DNA of 64,000 nt, from contig CBDEGU010000012.1 in the NCBI GenBank assembly GCA_965238045.1, positions 744,001 through 808,000 of the forward strand, read 5' to 3'. This document shows positions 42,404 through 52,498 of the stretch, in pieces. The notes beneath the pieces were generated by a model. It did no database searches. It saw only the letters and a program-made list of their open reading frames with translations, and was not told the origin of the DNA. The position numbers and the translations under genes are program-made. The stretch comes from CBDEGU01 sp965238045. Its GTDB lineage: Bacteria; Acidobacteriota; Terriglobia; Bryobacterales; UBA6623. How positions within the stretch are numbered: position 1 is the stretch's first letter; each line of letters opens with the position of its first letter.

Positions 42404-45176
42404 AAGCAAAGCGGTCGCCGTTGGGTTTCTGCTCCTCGTCGTCAATTCCGGCTGGATCTGGGCCTTTCCCGAAGCCAGTCTCTTCTATGTCGCCAACGTG
42501 CTCTTGCACATTGGACTTGGCGGCATGCTGCTCGCGGCCCTGTGGTTTTCGCGTCTGCCGGCCGTGGCGGGAATCCGGACCGGCTCGAAGGCCGCCTTCG
42601 CGGTGCTGTCGGTTGCGGGCGTTCTAGGCGTCGTGCTGAGCGTCATCGGAGCGCTCAAGCCCCACCTCTGGATCGTGTATCTGCATCTGGCGGCTGGATT
42701 CGCCGGCGTGGGGTTGCTGATCGCCGGCACGCGGAGCCGTCATGCCGACTTTTCGCGTCCCTTGTCGGCGGTCCTGGTCCTAGCCTGTTTGTTGCCAGCC
42801 GGGGCACAATTGCGCCTGCGCTGGTATCCTTCCGAGCAGGAACGCATCCAGAACCCGCTCAGTGCCCCGCTCAGCATGGAGTACGAAGGGGGAGGACCAT
42901 CGAGCCCGTTCTTTCCTTCGGCTTCGCAGACCAATACCGGCGGCTACATCCCTTCGGACTTCTTTCTGGATTCGCAAGTGTGCGGTGAGTGCCACAAGGA
43001 CGTCTACGAGCAGTGGAAGGGCTCGATGCACCATTTCTCGTCGTTCAACAACCAGTTCTATCGCAAAGCCATTGAATACATGCAGGACGCCGGCGGACTG
43101 GAGGCCTCCAAGTGGTGCGCCGGCTGTCACGATCACGCCATGCTTTTCAACGGCATGTTCGAGAAGCCGGTGGCGGGTCAAATCGATACGCCCGAGGCGC
43201 AGGCGGGCTTAGGCTGCGTTTCGTGTCATTCGATTTCGCATATCCCCGACACGATGGGCAATGGCGGCTTCACGATCAACTATCCGCCCCTCCATGACTT
43301 GATGGCGAGCGAGAACCCGGTCGTCAAGATGCTGCACAACTACGTCGTCAACACCGCGCCCGCGGCCCACCGGCGCGCCTTCCTCAAGCCCTTCCTGATC
43401 GAGGACGGCGCCGAGTTTTGTTCCTCTTGCCACAAGGTGCATCTCGATGTTCCGGTGAATAAGTATCGCTGGCTGCGCGGCTTCAACGAATACGATTCCT
43501 GGCAGGCTAGCGGGGTTTCAGGACAGGGAGCCCGATCGTTTTACTACCCGCGGACGCCGATGGATTGCGCCGACTGCCATATGCCCCTGATTCGCTCCGA
43601 TGATCCTGGCAACGTAGATGGCTTTGTTCACTCCCACCGCTTTCCGGCCGCCAACACGGCCGTGCCGTTCGTGAACAATGATCAGGCACAGTTGAAGGCC
43701 ACGACGGAATTTCTGCAAAACGGGATCGTGTCGGTCGATATTTTCGCCGTATCACCGGTTCGGGAGCAAGCGGGGCATGCCGCTACCGGCCCGAACCCGG
43801 CCCGGGTCCCCGAGGCCGCCACCAGCTTCGCGGTGGGCGAGGAGGCATCGTCGATGGGCGGCCCCTCGATCCTGCGGGACGTGGGGGCTCTCGGTGCGCC
43901 CCTCGACCGTCGAGGCGTCGCGCTGCGGGCGGGCGAAACCGTGAAGATCGATGTGGTGGTGCGCACGCGCTCGGTGGGACATTTCTTCCCCGGCGGCACG
44001 GTCGACGCTTTCGACGTATGGCTGGAACTCCAAGCCGCGGACGCCGACGGGCGGCTGATCTACTGGAGCGGCAAGGTCGAAGACGACGGCAAGGGCCCGG
44101 TCGAAAAGGGAGCTCACTTCTATCGCTCGGTCCTGCTCGACGAGCACGGCAACGAGGTGAACAAGCGCAACGCCTTCCACGCCCGCAGCGCGCTCTATGT
44201 CCGGCTCATCCCGCCCGGAGCAGCCGACGTCGGCCATTTCCGCGTGACCATTCCCGCGGATGCCAAGGGACCGGTTCGCTTCACCGCGAAACTCAATTAT
44301 CGAAAGTTCTCGCACTACTACACGCAATTCGCCTATGCCGGCAAGCCAGCCTCGAACGACCCGTCCCTGCTTGGACCCGGTTTCGATGACCGGCCTTTCA
44401 CATTCTCGGTGGCGGACATCCCCGCGAATGTGTCCGGCAAGATCACCGACCGCATCCCGGTGCTTCCGATCGTGGTGCTCGCGGAAGACGCCGTAAGCGT
44501 CTCGCTGACCGGCGGCGAGACGGCTTGGACGCCGGCCGTTACCGCCGAAGACCGCGAACGCTGGAACGATTACGGCATCGGGCTCCTGTTGCAGGGGGAC
44601 TTGCGAGCGGCCCGGCATGCCTTCGAAAAAGTCACCGAGGCCGATCCTGCCTACGCCGACGGTTGGCTTAACATCGCCCGCGCGCTCGTGCAAGAAGGAC
44701 AGGCCCGCGCGGCGAAGCCCTTCCTCGACAAAGCCATGGAGCGAGACCCCTCACTCGGCCGCATTCACTTCTTCCGGGGCCTGGTCCAGAAAGCCGAAGG
44801 CGACTACGCCGCCGCCATGTCGTCCTTTGAAACCGCCGCTGAGCGGTACCCCAGAGACCGGGTCGTTCTCAATCAGATGGCTCGCATTCACTTCCTGCGC
44901 CGCGAGTACGAAGAAGCGCTTGAGGTTCTCGACCGCGTGGCACGCATCGACCCCGAAGATCTGCAAATGCACTACACGCGGATGTTCTGCTACCGGGGAC
45001 TGGGCGATATAGAAAACGCCGAGCATGAAGAAAAGCTTTTCCGGCGATTCAAAGCCGATGAATCGTCCCAGACCATCACGGCCGGCCCGCGCCGGCGGCA
45101 CCCGGAGCACAACAACGAACGCCAGCCCATTCACGAGCATGAATCGGTCGAGCTACCGCCCCGTGCTTCGCGCTAG
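42396..45176 (+). CDS. membrane multihaem cytochrome c with TPR C-terminus
   Basis: 926 residues from the ATG at 42396; a longer in-frame start would add nine residues. About five hydrophobic helices occupy residues 1-140. A periplasmic domain follows with five CxxCH haem sites: CGECH, CAGCH, CVSCH, CSSCH and CADCH. The spacing and the first segment (DSQVCGECHKDVYEQWKGSM) are those of the cytochrome c554/c-prime group. A beta-rich part leads to C-terminal TPR repeats (WNDYGIGLLLQGDLRAARHA, DGWLNIARALVQEGQARAAK, LNQMARIHFLRREYEEALEV). It probably passes electrons across the periplasm; the donor and acceptor are unknown. It is coupled to the UnbV lipoprotein gene. Confidence 0.88.
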   Translation: MSKSKAVAVGFLLLVVNSGWIWAFPEASLFYVANVLLHIGLGGMLLAALWFSRLPAVAGIRTGSKAAFAVLSVAGVLGVVLSVIGALKPHLWIVYLHLAAGFAGVGLLIAGTRSRHADFSRPLSAVLVLACLLPAGAQLRLRWYPSEQERIQNPLSAPLSMEYEGGGPSSPFFPSASQTNTGGYIPSDFFLDSQVCGECHKDVYEQWKGSMHHFSSFNNQFYRKAIEYMQDAGGLEASKWCAGCHDHAMLFNGMFEKPVAGQIDTPEAQAGLGCVSCHSISHIPDTMGNGGFTINYPPLHDLMASENPVVKMLHNYVVNTAPAAHRRAFLKPFLIEDGAEFCSSCHKVHLDVPVNKYRWLRGFNEYDSWQASGVSGQGARSFYYPRTPMDCADCHMPLIRSDDPGNVDGFVHSHRFPAANTAVPFVNNDQAQLKATTEFLQNGIVSVDIFAVSPVREQAGHAATGPNPARVPEAATSFAVGEEASSMGGPSILRDVGALGAPLDRRGVALRAGETVKIDVVVRTRSVGHFFPGGTVDAFDVWLELQAADADGRLIYWSGKVEDDGKGPVEKGAHFYRSVLLDEHGNEVNKRNAFHARSALYVRLIPPGAADVGHFRVTIPADAKGPVRFTAKLNYRKFSHYYTQFAYAGKPASNDPSLLGPGFDDRPFTFSVADIPANVSGKITDRIPVLPIVVLAEDAVSVSLTGGETAWTPAVTAEDRERWNDYGIGLLLQGDLRAARHAFEKVTEADPAYADGWLNIARALVQEGQARAAKPFLDKAMERDPSLGRIHFFRGLVQKAEGDYAAAMSSFETAAERYPRDRVVLNQMARIHFLRREYEEALEVLDRVARIDPEDLQMHYTRMFCYRGLGDIENAEHEEKLFRRFKADESSQTITAGPRRRHPEHNNERQPIHEHESVELPPRASR

Positions 45177-45289
45177 AGCGGTCCGCCGCGGCGGTCAGCG
45201 CGTTCTTTGGCTACTATCCGGCGAAGAGAGCGGCCGCGCTCGATCCCATCGCCGCGCTACGATATGAGTGATTCGCGCTTTTGTGTGTC

Positions 45290-48200
45290 ATGCGTCATTC
45301 CCTCGCCTTGCGGCTCTGTTTCTTCCCCGCGATAGCGGCGATCGCCCTCGCGCAGCCCCGTCCGCCGGCGGAGCTTGATCCCGGCTGGTTTGAAGAGAAG
45401 ATTCGGCCGGTTCTCGCGACGCAGTGTTACCTCTGCCACAGCGCCTCCACACCCCAGCCACAGGCTGGCCTGCGACTCGACACCAGAGAAGCCCTGCGGC
45501 GCGGAGGAAACTCCGGCCCCATCCTGATCCCCGGACGACCCGAGGCGAGCTTGCTGATGAAGGCTCTGCGGTATTCGGGCGACCAACCGGGCATGCCACC
45601 GCAAGGAGCGCTGCCGGCGGGGACCATTGAGGACTTCGCCGTCTGGATTCGCGCCGGCGCTCCGGATCCGCGGGCAGACGAGGCCGCCGAGAATACCGGC
45701 CCGGCGAGCGAGGACGCACGATTTTGGTCGTTTCGCCCGCTGGCGGACCATCCGCCTCCCGCTGTGCCCGATGATGCCTGGGTACGCACTGACATCGATC
45801 GGTTCATCCTGGCCAAGCTCAAGCAGAAGGGCCTCTCCCCTTCCCCCGATGCCGGTAGGCGCACTTTGATTCGCCGGGCATACTATGACCTCACCGGCCT
45901 GCCGCCCACTTGGCGAGAGGTCCGGGATTTCGTCGGCGACGACTCTCCCAGAGCCTACGAGCATCTCATCGATCGCTTGCTCGCCTCGCCGCATTACGGA
46001 GAGCGCTGGGGACGCCACTGGATGGACGTGTCCCGCTACGCCGACACGCGAGACCGCGGGTCGCGATTCGCCTTCGCCTACACCTATCGCGACTGGGTTA
46101 TCGAGGCCCTGAACCAGGACATGCCCTACGACATGTTCATCCGCAAGCAGCTCGCCGCCGACCGCATGGAAACGGGCGAGCCAGCGGATCTGGCGGCGCT
46201 GGGTTTCATTACTCTCGGCCGCAATGTTCCCAAGGGCGAGCACGACATGATCGACGACCGCATTGACGTGGTCACCCGCGGATTGCTGGGCCTTACCGTC
46301 ACCTGCGCCCGTTGCCACGATCACAAGTATGATCCGATTCCGACCCGTGACTACTACTCGCTCTACGGCATCTTTCGGAATGCCCGGGAGCCGGTCGAAT
46401 ATCCCCTTCTGGCGAACCACGAAACCGGCGGCTCTCTCGCTCGCCTGTACCAGAAAGGCATGCGCCGCCGTCTCAAGGCGCTCGACGATTTCGTTACCAC
46501 CCGGCACGAGGAATTGGTCGACGAGTTTCGCTCGCCCGACTGGCTCGCTCGTTACCTGCTGGCGGCCGCGAAGGCATCGGAGATGAGCAACACGGAAATC
46601 GAAAAACTGTCGCTGGAACGCGATTACAATCTTTTCGTTCTGCGGCGCTGGCGCGATGATCTAAACCGTACCCGTGACGAGCGGGATGCGGTGTTTGTTC
46701 TTTGGCACGCCTTCTCGAAGCTGGACGAGCACGATGGCCCGTTCCCGTCCCAAGCAGCCGCGCTTACCGAATCCTTGGCAACGGTTGCGAACCCGCTGCT
46801 GGTGGAACGCTTTCGCAAACAACCTCCCGCCTCAATGAGCGACGTTGCGCGCGTTTATGGCGAGATGCTCGCCGAGCGAAACTGCGCCGAACCCTATCCC
46901 CATTCCGCCGACGAAGCGCTGCGGATGACTCTGCGCGCCCGGTCCACGCCGACCGCCATTTCTCTGGCTGACTTCGAGAAAATTCGCGGCCCCGGTGGAG
47001 ATGCCAATATCGTTCGCGGCCTGCGAACCGCCATTCGAAAATGGCAGGACGAAATCGCTTATCGCGGTCTCCAGCCACGGGCCATGTCGATCGAGAACGA
47101 GAAGCACCCCGAGCCTGCCCACGTCTTCCTTCGCGGTAACCCGAACAATCGCGGCATCGAAGTCCCCAGGCAGTTTCTGGCCGTGTTGTCGGGGAAAGAC
47201 AGGAAACCTTTCCGCGAAGGCAGCGGCAGACTGGAACTCGCCAATGCCATTGCCGCCGCGGACAACCCGTTGACCGCCCGAGTCATCGTCAATCGTGTTT
47301 GGAAATGGCATTTCGGTGAGGGCATCGTTGCAACCACAAGTGATTTTGGCATGCGCGGCGAGCGGCCCTCGCACCCCGCGCTGCTCGACAATCTGGCGCG
47401 AGAGTTCATCAAGGAAGGCTGGTCGCTGAAGAAACTACACAAGCGGATCATGCTTTCGAGTACCTACCGCCAAGCCAGCGAGGAGCGGGCCAAGGCGGCT
47501 GCCGTCGATCCTGAAAACCGCCTTCTCTGGCGGGCGAACCGGCAACGATTGCCGCCGCGGACAACCCGTTGACCGCCCGAGTCATCGTCAATCGTGTTTG
47601 GAAATGGCATTTCGGTGAGGGCATCGTTGCAACCACAAGTGATTTTGGCATGCGCGGCGAGCGGCCCTCGCACCCCGCGCTGCTCGACAATCTGGCGCGA
47701 GAGTTCATCAAGGAAGGCTGGTCGCTGAAGAAACTACACAAGCGGATCATGCTTTCGAGTACCTACCGCCAAGCCAGCGAGGAGCGGGCCAAGGCGGCTG
47801 CCGTCGATCCTGAAAACCGCCTTCTCTGGCGGGCGAACCGGCAACGGCTGGATTTCGAGTCGCTGCGGGATTCCATGCTGGCCGCGGCCGAGCGTTCCGC
47901 GAAGAACCGTCTACGCCTACTTCGAGCGCGGACTGCTTCCCGATGTGTTGCGAACCTTCGACTTCGCCAATCCCGACGCGCATACCGCCGAGCGCTTCCA
48001 GACGACCGTGCCTCAGCAGGCCCTCTATCTGATGAACAGTTCCTTTGTCGCCGAACAGGCGCGGCATCTTGCCGCGCGGGCCGAGGACGCCGCCCAGCCC
48101 GATGGCGAGCACATCGGACGGCTCTACCGCATGGCGTTCTCGCGCGAGGCGAGTAAGGATGAGATTGCGTGGGGCTTGGACTACCTGCGCGGTGAGGAAA

Positions 48201-48835
48201 CCGCTGGCCGCGGCGAGTCCTCCGCCAACGCGGCGCCCGAGCCGAGATGGCTCCATGGCATGGGCCGGTACGACGCCGGGACATCTCGCATCATCGATTT
48301 CAAGACCTTTCGCTACTTCGATCAAAACCAGTGGCAGCCGGCGCCGATCGTTCCGCGGCCTGGTCTTGGCGGTGTCAGATTTTCGGCCAAGGCCGGTACG
48401 GTTGCCGACGACCCATCCTGGGCCGTCATCCGGCGCTGGCGCGCTGTGAGCGGCGGAGTCGCCACGGTCGGCGGAAAACTCAGTTGCAAGATCGACAAGC
48501 GCGGCTGGGGAGACGGCGTTCGGGCAAGAGTCGTTCACAGCCGCTCGGGTCTGCTGGTGGAAAAGATCGTCAAGGACGATGAGAAGGAACTCGCCGTCTC
48601 GGACATCGAAGTACGCGCCGGCGATACGATCGACTTCGCCGTCGATGCACTCGACGATTTTGAAAACGACAATTTCACCTGGGATCCCGTCGTTACCCTG
48701 CGAGACAACCGCGGCGGCAAGCAATCCTGGCAGGCCTCGGACGGCTTCCAGGAACCGCGAGAGAGGCCGCTCGGGGTGTGGGCCAGATATGCCCAGGTGC
48801 TATTACAAAGTCACGAGTTCGCTTTCGTGGACTAA
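45290..48835 (+). pseudogene. PSCyt1-DUF1549-DUF1553 cytochrome-like protein, broken
   Basis: Signal peptide MRHSLALRLCFFPAIAAIAL, then the PSCyt1 haem motif CYLCHS. DUF1549 follows (FILAKLKQKGLSPSPDAGRR, RWGRHWMDVSRYADT, CARCHDHKYDPIPTRDYYSL), then the DUF1553 start (RGIEVPRQFLAVLSGKDRKP, NPLTARVIVNRVWKWHFGEG). An exact 299-bp tandem duplication then shifts the frame, giving TGA at 47570-47572. A second lesion near 47880-47915 removes about 20 residues between LRDSMLAAA and VPRRTVYAYFERG and brings reading back to the first frame, which continues to 48835 (VLRTFDFANPDAHTAERFQT, QVLLQSHEFAFVD). These proteins are usually paired with DUF1501, as here. They are exported; their function is not established. 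Confidence 0.85.
47249..47846. repeat. exact 299-bp tandem duplication
   Basis: The segment 47249-47547 (starting ATTGCCGCCGCGG, ending CGGGCGAACCGGCAACG) is repeated at 47548-47846 with no difference seen. There is no microhomology at the joint. As 299 is not a multiple of three, it breaks the DUF1553 reading frame. Perfect identity means a very recent event or an assembly error. Confidence 0.95.
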
Positions 48836-48841
48836 GCTAAG

Positions 48842-50308
48842 ATGGATACCGCCGAGACGCCGATGCCCAACGACAACTCATCCTCGCCAGCGCTTCTAAC
48901 ACGCGCCCAGATGTTGCGGATCTCCGGGATGGGCATGGGAGCCGTGGCGCTGAGCGCCCTGCTGGAAAGCCGCGGCGAACTCCGGGCCACTCCCATCGCC
49001 GATATGAACTCACCGCTGACGCCGCGGCCACCGCCTTTCGCCCCCAGGGCCAGACGCGTGATTCATCTGTTCATGAACGGAGGACCGTCCCAGGTCGACA
49101 CCTTCGATCCCAAACCGGCGCTGCGGACATACGCGGGCAAGGAGCTGCCGTTCAAGTTCAAGACCGAACGCCGAACCGGCACAGCCTATCCTTCGCCCTT
49201 CGGTTTTACACGGCGCGGCAAGAGCGGTATCGAAGTCGCCGACATTTTTCCCGAAATCGGTTCGATGATCGACGACATTTGCGTCGTTCGTTCGATGCAC
49301 AACGACATCCCCAACCACGAGCCGTCGCTGATGATGATGAACTGCGGCGACGTGAGGCAGGTGCGTCCGAGCTTCGGCGCCTGGCTTACCTATGGCCTGG
49401 GTTCGGAGAATCAGAATCTGCCTGGTTTTATCGTGCTCTGCCCGGGAGGACTCCCGGTGCAGGGCGCTCATAACTGGCGCTCGGCCTTTCTGCCCCCGGC
49501 CTTTCAAGCAACGCATATCGACACGAAGGAGTCACGCGTCGAAAAGCTGATCGCGAATATCCGCAGTCCCGTCGCCACGCTCGATCAGCAGCGGCGGCAG
49601 CTCTCTCTGCTCGCCAAGCTCAACCGGCGCTACCAGCGGCAACGCCACGACGACGCACTGCTCGAAGCCCGCTTGCAGTCGTTTGAACTGGCCTACCGCA
49701 TGCAGATGGAAGCGTCCGACGTTTTTGACCTGAGCCGCGAGCCCGAGCCGATTCGGGCGATGTATGGCGACAATCTGCAAGGACGGCAGATGCTGATTGC
49801 GCGGCGATTGCTTGAAAAAGGCGTACGCTTCGTGCAGGTCTGGCACGGCGCCGGGCAACCCTGGGACACCCACAACGACATCAAGAAGAACATCACGAAA
49901 CTCGCGGGCGAATCCGACCGCCCGATCGCCGCCTTGCTCAAGGATCTCAAACAGCGCGGCATGCTCGACGACACTCTGGTCGTCTGGGGCGGTGAATTCG
50001 GGCGCACGCCCACTGTGGAACTTCCCGAAGCCGGCGCCAATGACGGCATGATGAACGGTCGCGACCATAATCCCTATGGCTTTTCGATGTGGCTGGCCGG
50101 CGGAGGCGTCAAGGCTGGGATCGCCTACGGCGCGACCGACGAGTTCGGATTCGCCGCCGTGGAGAAGAAGGTTCACGTCCATGACCTGCACGCGACCCTG
50201 CTGCACTTGCTGGGTTTCGACCACGAGAAGTTCACGTATCGCTACGCGGGACGTGACTTCCGGCTGACCGATGTCGCTGGAAACGTCGTTCACGGCTTGC
50301 TGGCTTGA
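48842..50308 (+). CDS. DUF1501 family protein, exported
   Basis: 488 residues, starting 6 bp after the DUF1553 stop. A Tat-like or hydrophobic start (LTRAQMLRISGMGMGAVALS) precedes the DUF1501 body: RRVIHLFMNGGPSQVDTFDP, IGSMIDDICVVRSMHNDIPN, GLPGF-like LPGFIVLCPGG, HGAGQPWDTHNDIKKNI, TLVVWGGEFGRTPTVE and MNGRDHNPYGFSMWLAGGG. The fold is sulfatase/alkaline-phosphatase-like, and the GGEFGRTP and HDLHATLLHLLGFDH stretches hold probable metal ligands. The function is not known. It is co-transcribed with the DUF1549/DUF1553 gene in most genomes, which supports a shared role in the periplasm. Confidence 0.9.
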   Translation: MDTAETPMPNDNSSSPALLTRAQMLRISGMGMGAVALSALLESRGELRATPIADMNSPLTPRPPPFAPRARRVIHLFMNGGPSQVDTFDPKPALRTYAGKELPFKFKTERRTGTAYPSPFGFTRRGKSGIEVADIFPEIGSMIDDICVVRSMHNDIPNHEPSLMMMNCGDVRQVRPSFGAWLTYGLGSENQNLPGFIVLCPGGLPVQGAHNWRSAFLPPAFQATHIDTKESRVEKLIANIRSPVATLDQQRRQLSLLAKLNRRYQRQRHDDALLEARLQSFELAYRMQMEASDVFDLSREPEPIRAMYGDNLQGRQMLIARRLLEKGVRFVQVWHGAGQPWDTHNDIKKNITKLAGESDRPIAALLKDLKQRGMLDDTLVVWGGEFGRTPTVELPEAGANDGMMNGRDHNPYGFSMWLAGGGVKAGIAYGATDEFGFAAVEKKVHVHDLHATLLHLLGFDHEKFTYRYAGRDFRLTDVAGNVVHGLLA

Positions 50309-50400
50309 CGAGAAGCCTGCTCGCATTCCCGGCAGCGCGGCTATCGAACGGCGTTCGGGTTGTCGATTGAAATACACCTAACGGACGGGCAGTGGGATAG

Positions 50401-50472
50401 GTTCGTTGGGAAAACGACTTCGTTAGACTAAATAGGCTTCGGTGGACTCGATAGGCTTCGTTGGACTGTAGA
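50401..50472. repeat. three to four 19-bp tandem repeats before metF
   Basis: Units GACTTCGTTAGACTAAATA (50416-50434), GGCTTCGGTGGACTCGATA (50435-50453) and GGCTTCGTTGGACTGTAGA (50454-50472) are head to tail, with a shorter related GTTCGTTGGGAAAAC (50401-50415) in front. They end about 50 bp before the metF start. The rest of the gap 50309-50524 shows nothing else. Confidence 0.8.
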
Positions 50473-50524
50473 GGTGCGGGGGAAATGGCTCCTTTGAGGC
50501 GCCATGGCATGGCCGGCAACAGGC

Positions 50525-51412
50525 ATGAAGATCATTGACATCCTCAAGAGCAATACGCGAACGGTATCGTTTGAGTTCTACCCTCCCAAGAACGATGCCG
50601 GCTTCGAGGGTCTGTATCAGACGATCGAGGCTCTTAAGCCGCTGCGGCCCAGCTACGTCTCGGTGACCTACGGCGCTGGCGGCAGCACGCGCGGCAAGAC
50701 CGTGGAACTGGTCAAGCGCATCCAAAACGAAATCGGCATCGAAGCGATGGCGCACCTGACCTGTGTCGGAGCCACGCGCGAGGAAATCGAGGAAGTGCTT
50801 GATGAGTTCCTCGAAGCCGGTCTGGAGAATATTCTCGCGCTGCGGGGCGATCCTCCGAAGGGCCAGGACCAGTTCCAGCCCACACCGGGCGGCTTTCGCT
50901 ACGCGAGCGAGCTGACCGGGTTCATACGAGGGCGCTATCCGTTCTGTTTGGGCGGAGCCTGCTATCCGGAACGGCATCCCGAGGCGATCAGCGCCGAGGT
51001 GGATCTGGACAACTTGAAGCGAAAGGTTGGCGCGGGGGCTGATTTCCTTATTACGCAACTGTTTTTCAACAACGATGATTTCTTCCGCTTTCGAGACCGT
51101 GTGCGCGCGGCGGGCGTCACGGCGCCGATTCTCGCCGGCATCATGCCGATCCTCGCGGTCAAGCAAGTGAAGCGATTCACCCAAATGTGTGGAGCCGCAC
51201 TGCCCGCAGATCTGCTGACGAAGATTGAAGCTGTCGAAGATGACGCGGAAACCGTCCGCCAGATCGGCGTCTACCACGCCACGCGCCAATGCGAAGAACT
51301 GCTCTTGAACGATGTCGCGGGCATTCACTTCTACACGCTCAACCGCTCCACGGCCACCCGCGCGATCTATCAATCCATCAAGACTCTCCTAGCCAGAGAA
51401 TCGGCTGCCTGA
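50525..51412 (+). CDS. metF: 5,10-methylenetetrahydrofolate reductase
   Basis: 295 residues from the ATG giving MKIIDILKSN; a start seven codons earlier is possible. It reduces methylene-THF to methyl-THF for methionine synthesis, using FAD. Family sites: TVSFEFYPPKND with the catalytic Glu, YVSVTYGAGGSTRGKT, MAHLTCVGATREEI, NILALRGDPPKGQ with the flavin-contacting Asp, GGACYPERHPEA, GADFLITQLFFNND and GIMPI. It appears to be a single gene with a tandem repeat in its upstream region. No SAM riboswitch was recognised. Confidence 0.96.
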   Translation: MKIIDILKSNTRTVSFEFYPPKNDAGFEGLYQTIEALKPLRPSYVSVTYGAGGSTRGKTVELVKRIQNEIGIEAMAHLTCVGATREEIEEVLDEFLEAGLENILALRGDPPKGQDQFQPTPGGFRYASELTGFIRGRYPFCLGGACYPERHPEAISAEVDLDNLKRKVGAGADFLITQLFFNNDDFFRFRDRVRAAGVTAPILAGIMPILAVKQVKRFTQMCGAALPADLLTKIEAVEDDAETVRQIGVYHATRQCEELLLNDVAGIHFYTLNRSTATRAIYQSIKTLLARESAA

Positions 51413-51518
51413 AGCGGCGCCGGGAGCCCGAAGAAAACAGCTCCTGTGAGCCCGGCCGGCATGTCCAGCGAAGCTTTTCCACCAGACAAGCGGGTCACTT
51501 TCCAGTAGAATCGCCTTT

Positions 51519-52463
51519 ATGCATCGAATTCTCTCCGGCGGCATCCTTTCGGCTGTCTGCCTGTGCGTCGCAGGGCTCGGGCAACCGTCCCAGGCACTCG
51601 CCCAGGACTCCCAATACCGCTACAAGAACCCGGTGATCTTTCAGCGAGCCCATCTTGACCAAAATAGCGGCAACCAGATTCTGGCCGGAAAACTCTGGCT
51701 GATGGAAGAGGATGGATCTCATCTTCGGCGGCTCACCGGCGGCACGACCTACGACGAGCACGCCTCGTTCTACTCCGATCAGCGGCACGTCCTCTACTCC
51801 GAGTTCCCGGTCAATCGCTACGATCACGCCGCCGGCGCTCGGTTGATCAAGCTCGACATCTACACGGGCGAGCGGGAGGTCGTGGCCGAGGTCGAAGGAT
51901 GCGCCCTGCATCATGCTTCCCTGTCTCCGATCGAGGATCGCCTTGCCTATCACCGCAATTGCGGCAAGCACCGTTCGCAGTGGGTCGGCTTCGGACCGGG
52001 AGAATATGAAGTACCGATGGAAGCCACCAATGGCGTCGCTCTGCCCGAGAGTATCATCTTCATGCACGAGAAGAATCGCGGGACCCGCCCCCGCCAGATT
52101 GCTCTGGTCCGCCTGTGGGGTCAGGGCCGGGGGGCCCGGACCCTGCACCTAACGGACGCAAAACATGAGCACCGCCGGCCAGCGATTTCACCCGATGGGA
52201 ATTGGTTCGCTTGGCAGACCAGCTCCGGCGGCGACGAAGACGAGATCTTTCTCGCCCGCCTCGATGGCACGGATGCGCGCAACATCACCAAGGCCAAGGG
52301 GAACGATGGCCATCCGTCGTTTTCGCGCAACGGAAAGTGGATTGTGTTCGAATCCGACCGCGGCGGCCAGTGGGAGATCTGGCGCATCCATCTCGAATCG
52401 GGCAAGCAGTCGCAACTCACCCGAGGTGGCAAGAACTACGTCAGCACGCGGGCCAGGATGTAG
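51519..52463 (+). CDS. TolB-like WD40/PD40 exported protein
   Basis: 314 residues. A signal peptide (ILSGGILSAVCLCVAGLG) ends near ALAQ. The body is a beta-propeller of PD40-type blades: KLWLMEEDGSHLRRLTGG, ARLIKLDIYTGEREVV, RRPAISPDGNWFAW and EIFLARLDGTDARNIT, then HPSFSRNGKWIVFESDRGG and WEIWRIHLESGKQSQLTRGG. It has the blade wording of TolB but is shorter and lacks the TolB N-terminal domain. It is probably a periplasmic binding or scaffold protein. The MutS-like gene starts 35 bp downstream. Confidence 0.83.
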   Translation: MHRILSGGILSAVCLCVAGLGQPSQALAQDSQYRYKNPVIFQRAHLDQNSGNQILAGKLWLMEEDGSHLRRLTGGTTYDEHASFYSDQRHVLYSEFPVNRYDHAAGARLIKLDIYTGEREVVAEVEGCALHHASLSPIEDRLAYHRNCGKHRSQWVGFGPGEYEVPMEATNGVALPESIIFMHEKNRGTRPRQIALVRLWGQGRGARTLHLTDAKHEHRRPAISPDGNWFAWQTSSGGDEDEIFLARLDGTDARNITKAKGNDGHPSFSRNGKWIVFESDRGGQWEIWRIHLESGKQSQLTRGGKNYVSTRARM

Positions 52464-52498
52464 CGCCGGTCCTTCTTCTCTCCTGCGAAAATAAGCAC

